NCBI GenBank assembly: GCA_017941735.1
Contig: JAGAVW010000067.1
Coordinates: forward strand, 1 to 64,000
DNA length: 64,000 nt
Direction: 5' to 3'
Source of the DNA: Solobacterium sp.
GTDB taxonomy: Bacteria > Bacillota_I > Bacilli_A > Erysipelotrichales > Erysipelotrichaceae
Of this stretch, positions 8,905 through 17,095 are shown piece after piece. The translations under genes were made by a program, and so were the position numbers. Positions within the stretch are counted from its first letter, which is position 1. Every line of letters begins with the position of its first letter. The notes under the pieces are model-generated. The model had not been told where the DNA came from, searched no databases, and saw only the letters and a list, made by a program, of their open reading frames with translations.

Positions 8905-10048
8905 ATATACCAAATTCGAAGAAGTCACGCGGGAAATTTGTTAAGAATTCTGCACCTGTTTCGGTTACAAGAATCATATCTTCTACCCGCATATAAAGAA
9001 TTCCATCAAACATCATCTTTGGCTCAGACGCAAAGACCATACCCGGTTTTATCACTTCATCATATTCATAATAAACCATTGGTAATTCATGTACATCAAT
9101 GCCAATTTGATGACCTAAGGCACCAGTATCACGGAAGCGCAAATAACTTTCAAAGCCTTGTCTAGTAACTTCCTCTTCCACAAAATGATAGAGTTCATTT
9201 ACATTTGTCTCATAAGGATTAATGCGATCAACCATCTTACATTGGCCATCGTTTAATGCTTTATAGCCATCAATAACAAGTTGTGGTGCTTTCCCAAAGT
9301 GAACCGTGCGTCCCCAATCGGAACAATAACCGTGATTCATATAACCGACATCAAACGAGATTCCAGTTCCAGGCACAAGTTTGGCATCACGATCGAAGTA
9401 GAAATTATGTGCTTTATCAAAGGTGCCTGCGGTTTTAAAACCAGCGGTTGGAGGGAAAGAAAAATCTGGCACATTGTGGTCAAACCCATATTGCATTAAT
9501 AATTGTTCGGCATCAAACATGGTCATGCCTTCTTTAAGGTTTTCAACGCAATACATCACCGCATCATCCGTAAACTTCCCAAGTTCACGTAAGATTTCAA
9601 TTTCTTGTGGTTCTTTGATGGCACGAATATCACGAAACAAATCTTCCACAAGCGTTGTTTTGATATTTGGATTGACTTCATGGAGGGTTTCTTTCATCCA
9701 TTGTTGACAATCCGAGCCAATACCAATATTCGTATCTTTTTTAATAACACGTGATAGCGTATCTTCAAATTGATCCATATAAGATAAGACGACGGTATTT
9801 CCCGGAAATTTATCTTTTAAGGAAGGAATACAAACGACTGTGCAATCTCCCTCCGTATTTAAATAGACCAAGGATTCTGGCATGAGCTTAGCAGAAGGGT
9901 AGCCTTGGACGATTTTCATACAGGCACGTTGCCAAAAATACTCATTTGCTTCGGTAATATACTGCAGGTTTGGGCCAGTCGCGAATAGAACTCCGTCGAA
10001 TCCGGAATCTTGGACGCGTTTAACCAATTTTTCTCTTCTTGTTGTCAT
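8903..10048 (-). CDS. M24 family aminopeptidase (Xaa-Pro type)
   Basis: This is a creatinase/aminopeptidase-P family metallopeptidase of about 381 residues, probably releasing N-terminal residues before proline in the cytoplasm. All five dimetal ligands are visible: the two aspartates in ISFDVGYMNHGYCSDWGRT, the histidine in GALGHQIGIDVHE, and glutamates in FASEPKM and RVEDMILVTETG. The start is taken at the ATG at 10048, where AAGGTG sits 6-7 bases upstream; an ATG 15 bases earlier lacks such a site. It is divergent from the first Opp operon, with a perfect palindrome between them, which suggests co-regulation with peptide uptake. Confidence 0.88.
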   Translation of the reverse strand: MTTRREKLVKRVQDSGFDGVLFATGPNLQYITEANEYFWQRACMKIVQGYPSAKLMPESLVYLNTEGDCTVVCIPSLKDKFPGNTVVLSYMDQFEDTLSRVIKKDTNIGIGSDCQQWMKETLHEVNPNIKTTLVEDLFRDIRAIKEPQEIEILRELGKFTDDAVMYCVENLKEGMTMFDAEQLLMQYGFDHNVPDFSFPPTAGFKTAGTFDKAHNFYFDRDAKLVPGTGISFDVGYMNHGYCSDWGRTVHFGKAPQLVIDGYKALNDGQCKMVDRINPYETNVNELYHFVEEEVTRQGFESYLRFRDTGALGHQIGIDVHELPMVYYEYDEVIKPGMVFASEPKMMFDGILYMRVEDMILVTETGAEFLTNFPRDFFEFGI

Positions 10049-10112
10049 AGAGACACCTTCCATTTCTTATTAATAATCATAGCATGAAACAATTTTCATA
10101 AAATATACAAGT

Positions 10113-10130
10113 TTTGTAAATATTTACAAA
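10113..10130. promoter_or_regulatory. Perfect 18-bp palindrome, candidate operator
   Basis: TTTGTAAATATTTACAAA is its own reverse complement. It lies 65 bases from the M24 gene start and 18 bases before the -35 box of the Opp operon, the expected place for a regulator controlling both. The regulator is unknown; the spacing is two bases too short for a Rex site. Confidence 0.5.
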
Positions 10131-10147
10131 TTATTTGAAAGATTTTC

Positions 10148-10176
10148 TTTACATTTGATGAAAATGTTGATAAATT
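10148..10176 (+). promoter_or_regulatory. Promoter of the first oligopeptide-transport operon
   Basis: TTTACA, a 17-base spacer, and TAAATT preceded by TGA (extended -10). The roughly 50-base leader contains a small hairpin, CTGTC-TTA-GACAG at 10197-10209, right before the Shine-Dalgarno GGGGGAGG. Confidence 0.65.
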
Positions 10177-10231
10177 ATCCGTATCACTTGGAGAAACTGT
10201 CTTAGACAGGAATCGGGGGAGGAAAGAGTGA

Positions 10232-11155
10232 ATGCTTAAATATATCGTAAAAAGGTTATTAGTAGGTATTGTAACGTTGTTCATTCTTGCGACGATTGTT
10301 TTCTTCGGGGTCAAGGCAATGCCAGGTAATCCTTTTGCAAAACAGGATAAGTTTATGTCTCCTGAGGCATATGCGGCATTAGAGCGGAAATATGGTTTGG
10401 ATAAACCATTGACCGAGCAATATGTCATCTATATGAATAATGTTTTGCATGGAGACTTTGGTGAGTCTATCTCAAAGAAAGGACAAACGGTCGCAGATAT
10501 CATTGCGTTACGTGCTCCAGTAACCGCAAAATTAGGTGTCATAGCTTTCTTTATTTCAATAGGAGTAGGGTTATTGTTTGGAATCATCTCTGCTCTTACA
10601 AAGAAACGTTGGGTGAACAGCCTCATTACAACACTTGCAACAATTGGGGTCTCGGTGCCTAGTTTCTTACTAGCCATGCTCGCAATGATTTTATTTGGAG
10701 TGAAATTGGGGTGGTTACCGCTTGTTGGCTTATCGTCATGGAAGCACTATGTATTGCCTTCCATTGCCTTAAGTTTGAGTTCCATTTCGATGATTACACG
10801 TTTATCTAGAAGTTCCTTGCGGGATGTTATGAACGAAGACTACATTACCTTAGCACGTAGTAAAGGTACCAAAGAGTTATGGGTTGTAATCAAGCATGGA
10901 TTAAAGAATGCATTGATTCCAGTTATCACTTATTCAGGCCCAATGTTTGCGGGGCTTGTGACAGGTTCTTTGGTTATTGAAACCTTGTTCTCGGTGCCAG
11001 GTATTGGTGCAGAATTTACACAAAGTATTACAAACCGTGACTATACCTTAGTTATGGGGTTAACCATATTCTTTGGGGCATTAGTTATCGTGATGAACTT
11101 GGTCAGTGACATTGTGGCAGCAATTGTCGATCCAAGAATCAAGCTGGGGAAATAA
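10232..11155 (+). CDS. oppB: Oligopeptide ABC transporter permease OppB
   Basis: This is one of the two membrane-spanning subunits of an Opp/Dpp importer. Its 307 residues match the OppB/DppB family: an N-terminal membrane segment (IVKRLLVGIVTLFILATIVFF), the periplasm-side MPGNPF segment, and FGESISKKGQTVADII. The coupling-loop EAA motif is YITLARSKGTKELWVVIKHGLKNALIPV. The ending SDIVAAIVDPRIKLGK is typical. It is the first gene of the operon, three bases from oppC. Confidence 0.93.
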   Translation: MLKYIVKRLLVGIVTLFILATIVFFGVKAMPGNPFAKQDKFMSPEAYAALERKYGLDKPLTEQYVIYMNNVLHGDFGESISKKGQTVADIIALRAPVTAKLGVIAFFISIGVGLLFGIISALTKKRWVNSLITTLATIGVSVPSFLLAMLAMILFGVKLGWLPLVGLSSWKHYVLPSIALSLSSISMITRLSRSSLRDVMNEDYITLARSKGTKELWVVIKHGLKNALIPVITYSGPMFAGLVTGSLVIETLFSVPGIGAEFTQSITNRDYTLVMGLTIFFGALVIVMNLVSDIVAAIVDPRIKLGK

Positions 11156-11158
11156 GTT

Positions 11159-12091
11159 ATGAGTGAGAAAGTGTTAGAACTAAATCAAGATCTCTTCGAA
11201 AAGCTGCCAGATGAAGAGAAAAACTCAGAGTTTATTACCGTTGAGAGTAAAACCTTCTTTAAAGATACATGGGATCGTTTTAAGAAGAATAAGTTAGCGT
11301 TATTTGGATTAGTATTCATTATCGCCATGATTCTCAGTGCCATCTTCGTTCCAATCTTTTCAAAATATGGATACGAAGCACAAGACATGATGAATCGAAA
11401 TGCCTTACCATCCTTAGAGCACTGGTTTGGGACAGATAAATTAGGAAGAGATATCTTCGTGCGTGTTATGTATGGTGCGCGTATCTCTCTAATGATTGGT
11501 TTCTCAACAGCCTTAATTAACTTAGTCATTGGGGTTGTCTATGGAGGAATCTCCGGTTATGTGGGTGGACGTGTCGATATGATTATGATGCGTATCATCG
11601 ATATCATCTATGCAGTACCAACCTTACTCTATGTTGTCTTAATTCTATTGATCTTTGGAAACAATATTGGAAGTATGATGTTGGCAATCTGCTTGACCTC
11701 ATGGATTACGATGGCGCGTCAAGTACGTGCGCAGATCTTGTCTCTCAAACAACAAGAATTTGCGCTTGCCGCAAGAGTCATTGGGGCAAGTGATTCAAGA
11801 ATCTTATTGAAACACTTAGTCGTCAATGCGTTAGGACCAATCATCGTTTGTGAAACCATGATGGTTCCTTCCGCAATCTTTACAGAATCATTCCTATCCT
11901 TCGTTGGTATCGGCTTGGATCCTACGATTCCTAGCTGGGGTAAACTAGCGAATGATTGTCGACCATTAATCTTCACTTATCCAATTCAGATTATTTGGCC
12001 AATTGCTGCAATCTGTTTGACCGTCTTATCACTAAACTTCATTGGTGACGGAATTGGCGAAGCACTGCAGACGAAAAAGGGAAGGGAGTAG
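11159..12091 (+). CDS. oppC: Oligopeptide ABC transporter permease OppC
   Basis: This is the second membrane subunit, 310 residues. After a cytoplasmic N-terminus comes TM1 (LALFGLVFIIAMILSAIFV), a normal short loop, and HWFGTDKLGRDIFVRVMYGARISL, the OppC/DppC signature. The EAA loop is EFALAARVIGASDSRILLKHLVVNALGPIIV, and the protein ends in FIGDGIGEAL. The loop after TM1 has ordinary length, unlike the paralogue at 32227, which makes it a good in-window comparison. Confidence 0.93.
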   Translation: MSEKVLELNQDLFEKLPDEEKNSEFITVESKTFFKDTWDRFKKNKLALFGLVFIIAMILSAIFVPIFSKYGYEAQDMMNRNALPSLEHWFGTDKLGRDIFVRVMYGARISLMIGFSTALINLVIGVVYGGISGYVGGRVDMIMMRIIDIIYAVPTLLYVVLILLIFGNNIGSMMLAICLTSWITMARQVRAQILSLKQQEFALAARVIGASDSRILLKHLVVNALGPIIVCETMMVPSAIFTESFLSFVGIGLDPTIPSWGKLANDCRPLIFTYPIQIIWPIAAICLTVLSLNFIGDGIGEALQTKKGRE

Positions 12092-12097
12092 GTGAAT

Positions 12098-13099
12098 ATG
12101 GCATTACTTGAAGTTGAAAACTTAAGTACCGAATTTTTCACCGATCAAGGCACAGTCAAAGCTGTGAGTGATGTATCTTTCTCTCTTGATGCAGGTGAAG
12201 CATTAGGTATTGTTGGAGAATCTGGTTCTGGAAAGAGCCAGACGATGTATACCATTATTGGTTTGTTAGCTGGTAATGGAAAAATGACCGAAGGAAAAGT
12301 AACCTTCGATGGCCAAGACATATCGCGCTCTTCTTTCGCAACCAAAAAGGATTACGAAGAAGCAATGCGTAAGATTCGTGGAAACACGATGGCAATGATT
12401 TTCCAAGACCCAATGACATTCTTAAATCCAATTCTCAAAATTGGGGATCAATTAATTGAACCAATTATGAACCATAAGAGTGTATCTCGTGCAGAAGCGG
12501 AAAAACAAGCCTTACATTTAATGGAAATGGTTGGAATTCCTTCTGCAGAAAAACGGATTAATCAATATCCATTTGAGTTCTCAGGTGGTATGCGACAAAG
12601 AATTGTCATCGCGATTGCCCTTGCGAACAATCCAAAACTCATCATTGCCGATGAGCCAACTACCGCATTAGATGTAACCATTCAAGCACAAGTACTCGAA
12701 CTGATTGATGAATTACGAAAAGAAAGTAATTCAGCGGTCATTATGATTACCCATGACTTGGGTGTTGTGGCTAAGTTGTGTCACCGTATCGCCATCATGT
12801 ACGGTGGTAAGATTGTCGAAATTGGTACAGATAAAGAAATCTTCTATGATGCAAAGCATCCTTATACACAAGGGTTACTGAAATGTATTACAAACCCAGA
12901 AGAGGACAGCGAAGAACCGTTGACACCAATTCCTGGTAGTCCACCTGATTTGCTGAATCCTCCAGCGGGATGTCCATTCGTAGATCGTTGTGAAAAAGCG
13001 ATGCGTGTGTGTAAGGATTACAAACCTGAATACACAAACTTCTCTTCAACCCATCAATGTGCATGTTGGTTGAATGACAGCCGGGCGGTGAAAAAATGA
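12098..13099 (+). CDS. oppD: Oligopeptide ABC transporter ATPase OppD
   Basis: This is an ATPase of the importer, about 333 residues. It has Walker A GESGSGKSQ, signature FSGGMRQRI and Walker B LIIADEPTTALD. The C-terminal extension (IPGSPPDLLNPPAGCPFVDRC) carries the cysteine pattern that binds an iron-sulfur cluster in Opp/Dpp ATPases. I prefer the ATG at 12098 (MALLEVENLS) with AGGTG just upstream; a GTG at 12092 is also possible. It overlaps oppF by 4 bases. Confidence 0.93.
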   Translation: MALLEVENLSTEFFTDQGTVKAVSDVSFSLDAGEALGIVGESGSGKSQTMYTIIGLLAGNGKMTEGKVTFDGQDISRSSFATKKDYEEAMRKIRGNTMAMIFQDPMTFLNPILKIGDQLIEPIMNHKSVSRAEAEKQALHLMEMVGIPSAEKRINQYPFEFSGGMRQRIVIAIALANNPKLIIADEPTTALDVTIQAQVLELIDELRKESNSAVIMITHDLGVVAKLCHRIAIMYGGKIVEIGTDKEIFYDAKHPYTQGLLKCITNPEEDSEEPLTPIPGSPPDLLNPPAGCPFVDRCEKAMRVCKDYKPEYTNFSSTHQCACWLNDSRAVKK

Positions 13100-14073
13100 G
13101 TGAAAAACCTATTCTAAGTGTCAAACATTTAAAGACATACTTCGATGTAACAAAAGGCATCTTCTCACCGAAACAAATCGTCAAGGCTGTCGACGATGTT
13201 TCCTTCGATGTGATGCCGAATGAAACATTTGGCTTAGTTGGTGAATCCGGATGTGGAAAAACCACATTAGGACGTACCATCGTCAAGCTCTATGATCCAG
13301 TCGATGGGTCCATCGAGTTTGAAGGCCAAGATATCGCAAAAATCAAAGGCGCAAAGCTGAAAGCGTTCCGTAAAGATATGCAGATGATCTTCCAAGATCC
13401 TTATGCATCCCTCAACCCAAGAATGACGGTTGGTGAAATTATCAAAGAACCAATGATAATTCATGAAATCTATAAAACTGAGGAAGAACGCGAAGCGCGC
13501 GCGGTTGAGCTATTACGAATTGTAGGTCTCAAACCAGACCACATCCGTCGTTACCCAGCCGAATTCTCAGGTGGGCAACGGCAACGGATTGGAATCGCAA
13601 GAGCACTTGCGGTCAATCCAAAATTCATTGTTTGTGACGAACCAATCTCCGCATTGGATGCGTCCATTCAAGCACAAGTTGTTAACTTATTAGAGAATAT
13701 TCAAAAGGAAATGAACCTATCGTACTTATTCATCGCACACGATTTAAGTATGGTGAAACACATTTCCGATAAGATTGGGGTAATGTACTTAGGAAACATG
13801 GTGGAAGTAGGACCAAGTAATGATGTCTACCATCGTCCACTCCATCCATACACCGTTGCATTACTATCTGCAATTCCGATCCCCGACCCAGATGTTGCCA
13901 AATCTAAGAGTCGGATCGTGCTGGAGGGAGAAATACCTTCGCCAATAAATCCACCTAGTGGTTGTCCATTCTCGACTCGATGTCCGAAGGCTACCGAACG
14001 TTGTCGAAGAGAAAGGCCAAAACCAATACAAGTTGGAGATCGGTTAGTAGCTTGTCTACTATATGAAAAATAA
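13096..14073 (+). CDS. oppF: Oligopeptide ABC transporter ATPase OppF
   Basis: This is the partner ATPase to OppD, 325 residues. It has Walker [10 protein letters not shown], signature [15 protein letters not shown], and Walker B IVCDEPISALDASIQ with the OppF-type ISALD. A Cys-rich C-terminal motif (NPPSGCPFSTRCPKATERC) is present. It overlaps oppD by ATGA and is followed after 12 bases by the binding protein, whose AAGGAGG ribosome site lies in the gap. Confidence 0.93.
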   Translation: MSEKPILSVKHLKTYFDVTKGIFSPKQIVKAVDDVSFDVMPNETFGLVGESGCGKTTLGRTIVKLYDPVDGSIEFEGQDIAKIKGAKLKAFRKDMQMIFQDPYASLNPRMTVGEIIKEPMIIHEIYKTEEEREARAVELLRIVGLKPDHIRRYPAEFSGGQRQRIGIARALAVNPKFIVCDEPISALDASIQAQVVNLLENIQKEMNLSYLFIAHDLSMVKHISDKIGVMYLGNMVEVGPSNDVYHRPLHPYTVALLSAIPIPDPDVAKSKSRIVLEGEIPSPINPPSGCPFSTRCPKATERCRRERPKPIQVGDRLVACLLYEK

Positions 14074-14085
14074 GGAGGAAAGAAA

Positions 14086-15780
14086 ATGAAAAAATTTCTG
14101 AACAAAGGGTTAGCTGCATTTCTAGCTCTTAGCCTCGCTGCTTGTGGAAATAGTGGTAGTACTGCTACAACTACTCCAGAAACTGCAGAGGCAACTGCTG
14201 AAGCAACCGCAGAAGCTGCTGCTCCAGCTGCTGCAGCTACACAAGACACAGCCGCTGCATTACAAGACTATAACGTACGTCGTGCATTACAGTTAGGTGT
14301 TGATCGTTCTGCAATCGTTACTGCACTTGATGCAGGTAGTGTCTACTACGAACTATTTGGATATGTTCCAAAAGGATTTGGTGGCGTAAATGGCGACTTC
14401 CGTGAAGAAGTAGATGATGCAGGCGCTTATGTCTACACAGACAAAGAAGAAGCAAAGAAATTACTTGCGGAAGCAGGATACGGACCAGACAACCCATTGA
14501 AGTTAGAGTATGTTTACAACTCTACTGCAGTGCATGACTTAGTAGCCGAAGTATTAAAAGCACAATGGGCAGAAATCGGTGTTGAACTTACAGTTCGTTC
14601 TGCTGAATGGCAAACATTCTTAGATGAAAGAGATAAGCAAGGTAAGTTTGAACTCGCACGTGGTGCAATGAGTGCGGACTACATGGATGTCTCCACATTC
14701 TTAGATATGGCTAAAACAACCAACCAACAAGGTGCTGTTACTTGGGGTGATGAAAAGTACGATGAAATGATGAACCAAAGTCTATTGATGGATGGTACAG
14801 AACGTCTCGAACTTCTCCACGATGCTGAAAAATATCTTGTTGAAGAAACAGCACAAGTTATTCCATTATTCGCATACAACACCATTTATCTAAGAAAACC
14901 TGGTGTAACAGGCGAAAAAGGAAGCCCACAAGCGAACCACTTATTCTGGTATGTTGAAAACCCAGGTTCTACAACCTTCACATACGCAATTGGTGAACCA
15001 GGCTTGTTAGACCCAGCAGTTGGTACGGATAGTACAACCGCTTATGTATCTAACCAATTAGGTTATCCATTATTCTACATCGGTGAAGATGGTTCGATGG
15101 TGAATGCTGCTTGTACAGATTACACAGTCAGTGAAGATGGCATGACATACACATTCACACTTGAAAAGAATACTTGGAGTGATGGCCAACCATGTACAGC
15201 GGAAGACTATGTTTATGGTATTAAGCGTTCTCTTGGTATGGGTGAAGCAGATTCTTACTATTCTTACTTCATCTCTGATTTCGTTCTCAATGCGAAAGAC
15301 CACAGAGGCGATGACATCGCAAACATGGATGACGTTGGTGTAAAAGCATTGGATGATCAAACATTAGAAATCACATTAGGTCAACCATGCCCATACTTCG
15401 TTAACTTACTAGCTACAGGTGTATTCTATGCATTACGTCCAGACTTCGCTCCAGAACATGATTCTGAATGGTCTGGTACAGGTAAGACTTTCCCAACAAA
15501 CTGCGCATTCGTTCCAACAAAGATTGACTTAAATGATGAAGTAGTTATGGAAAAGAATCCTAACTTCGTACATGCAGATCAAGTTAAAGTAGATACCTTA
15601 ATTGCAAAGGATATCGATGACCAAGATGCTCAATTCTTAGCATTCCAAACTGGCGAAATCGACTTTGCTACATCTTTATCACCAGATGTATTAAAGACAT
15701 TCCCAGAAGGTTCTCCTGAACTCATCATCAATCCATCTGTAATTAACTACTATGTATTGATTAACCAACACTTGAAATAA
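14086..15780 (+). CDS. OppA-family peptide-binding lipoprotein, circularly permuted
   Basis: This 564-residue extracellular peptide-binding lipoprotein serves the preceding OppBCDF. A signal peptide with lipobox LAAC (Cys20) is followed by an Ala/Thr/Glu linker to about residue 60. Residues 61-292 then match the C-terminal half of the family: NVRRALQLGVDR, EEAKKLLAEAGYGPDNPLKL, EWQTFLDERDKQGKFELARG, YLRKPGVTG. Residues 297-564 match the N-terminal half: FTYAIGEPGLLDPAVG, YTFTLEKNTWSDGQPCTAEDY, VGVKALDDQTLEITLGQPCP, NCAFVPTKIDLNDEVV. The last strand (INYYVLINQ) is the one that normally runs into NVRRAL. Both halves look complete, so this is a permutation rather than a truncation. A hairpin follows the stop. 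Confidence 0.9.
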   Translation: MKKFLNKGLAAFLALSLAACGNSGSTATTTPETAEATAEATAEAAAPAAAATQDTAAALQDYNVRRALQLGVDRSAIVTALDAGSVYYELFGYVPKGFGGVNGDFREEVDDAGAYVYTDKEEAKKLLAEAGYGPDNPLKLEYVYNSTAVHDLVAEVLKAQWAEIGVELTVRSAEWQTFLDERDKQGKFELARGAMSADYMDVSTFLDMAKTTNQQGAVTWGDEKYDEMMNQSLLMDGTERLELLHDAEKYLVEETAQVIPLFAYNTIYLRKPGVTGEKGSPQANHLFWYVENPGSTTFTYAIGEPGLLDPAVGTDSTTAYVSNQLGYPLFYIGEDGSMVNAACTDYTVSEDGMTYTFTLEKNTWSDGQPCTAEDYVYGIKRSLGMGEADSYYSYFISDFVLNAKDHRGDDIANMDDVGVKALDDQTLEITLGQPCPYFVNLLATGVFYALRPDFAPEHDSEWSGTGKTFPTNCAFVPTKIDLNDEVVMEKNPNFVHADQVKVDTLIAKDIDDQDAQFLAFQTGEIDFATSLSPDVLKTFPEGSPELIINPSVINYYVLINQHLK

Positions 15781-15789
15781 AAAGAACTG

Positions 15790-15817
15790 AGGTAAGGGGT
15801 CGCAAGGCTCCTTACCT
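15790..15817 (+). terminator. Hairpin after the binding-protein gene
   Basis: AGGTAAGGGG pairs with CTCCTTACCT (one G-T pair) around an 8-base loop, followed by a weak T-rich stretch. It probably acts as a leaky terminator or 3' stabiliser, letting the binding protein outnumber the downstream peptidases. Confidence 0.6.
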
Positions 15818-15859
15818 TCTTATCATTTTGAAATGCAAATTTCTTAGAAAGACAATCCT

Positions 15860-17095
15860 ATGCGTAAATTAAATGAACAATATCATATTCAAGATCAGAT
15901 TTTGAAAGAACGATTGGATCAAGTTTTAGGCGAGGTCATGGAAGAGTGCGGCATCGAATGTTGGCTTTTCGCATGTCGCGAGTATAACGAGGATCCAATT
16001 TTTCGTTGTATCACACCAGCCCTCTATCCAACCGCACGTCGCTTAACCATCTTGGTATTCGCAAGAAAAGATGGGAAAACAGAATGCTTGAACTTAGGGA
16101 TGCCAGATCCATTCTTAAACCAATACTACAAACAAGCCTATTCTCCAAAAGAGGAAGAACAGTTTGCGGCCGTGGAACGTGTTTTAAGAGAAATCAATCC
16201 CAAGAATATTGCGATTAATGTTTCGAAAGATGGCTATGCCTATACAGATGGATTATCGCATGCGCTATATGAAGAGTTAATGGAAAAGCTTCCAAAAGAT
16301 CTAACGGATCGTTTTGTGAGCAGTGATCTTGTGGGCATACGTTTACTTGAAACAAGAACGCCAACTGAACTTGAGGTTTATCCAGAAGTGATGGACGTTG
16401 CGATGGAAATCATTGAAGCAGCCTTCTCTGATGAAGTCATTATTCCAGGTAAAACGACGTGTCGCGAAGTGATGGACTTTATGGCACAAGAAGTCAACAA
16501 TCGTGGTATTACGACTTGGTTTAATCCAACGATTGATTTACAAAATGAAAATGGCATGCAGGAAGAAGATGCGGTAATCAATCGTGGGGATCTTGTGCAC
16601 TGTGATTTTGGAATTATTTATTTAAATTTATGCACGGATACACAACGTCTCTGCTATATCCTCAAAGAAGATGAAGAGGATATGCCAGAAGAACTCAAAC
16701 AAGCTATGAAACGCAACAATCGTTTCCAAGATATTGTTCGCTCTAATATGAAAATAGGAGCGACTGGCAATGAAGTATTTGTAAAAAGTGTAGAAGAGGG
16801 AAAGAAGGAAGGTCTACGTCCTTTCTTATATACCCATCCATGTGGACTCTTTGGCCACTCGGCAGGTCCAACCATTGGCTTATGGACCAATCAAAATCCC
16901 ATTCCTGTAAAAGGAGATTTGAAGCTCTATAACCATACTTCTTATGCATTAGAATTAAGCATCTTAGAATATCTCGATATGTATAAAAGAGATACCTATA
17001 TCTTTACCGAAGAAACCGTTGTCTTAACCGAAGAAGGTGTTTCTTTCTTAGCAGAAAATCGTGATCGGATTAAGGTCATTCGAGGTGGAAAATGA
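15860..17095 (+). CDS. M24 family peptidase (Xaa-Pro aminopeptidase-like)
   Basis: This 411-residue creatinase-fold metallopeptidase has an N-terminal creatinase-like domain to about residue 170. The C-terminal pita-bread domain has aspartates in VHCDFGIIYLNLCTDTQR (11 residues apart, as in M24), histidine in FGHSAGPTIGLW, and glutamates in YALELS and FTEETVVLTEEG. The histidine motif differs from the usual HxxGxxxHE and is shared with the paralogue at 22308, marking a subfamily. It overlaps the next gene by 4 bases. It likely removes residues N-terminal to proline from imported peptides; exact substrate is unknown. Confidence 0.82.
   Translation: MRKLNEQYHIQDQILKERLDQVLGEVMEECGIECWLFACREYNEDPIFRCITPALYPTARRLTILVFARKDGKTECLNLGMPDPFLNQYYKQAYSPKEEEQFAAVERVLREINPKNIAINVSKDGYAYTDGLSHALYEELMEKLPKDLTDRFVSSDLVGIRLLETRTPTELEVYPEVMDVAMEIIEAAFSDEVIIPGKTTCREVMDFMAQEVNNRGITTWFNPTIDLQNENGMQEEDAVINRGDLVHCDFGIIYLNLCTDTQRLCYILKEDEEDMPEELKQAMKRNNRFQDIVRSNMKIGATGNEVFVKSVEEGKKEGLRPFLYTHPCGLFGHSAGPTIGLWTNQNPIPVKGDLKLYNHTSYALELSILEYLDMYKRDTYIFTEETVVLTEEGVSFLAENRDRIKVIRGGK

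Noticed and set aside
10113..10130. The palindrome as a Rex site
   Set aside because: The TTGT...ACAA arms are two bases closer together than in Rex operators.
15070..15360. Minus-strand and alternate frames within the two binding-protein genes
   Set aside because: Composition effects of highly expressed genes; no start signals or motifs.
14086..15780. The permuted binding protein as an assembly error
   Set aside because: An artefact would need two separate in-frame joins, both at loops between domain halves, without loss or duplication of either half. I consider biology likelier, though only long reads can exclude it.
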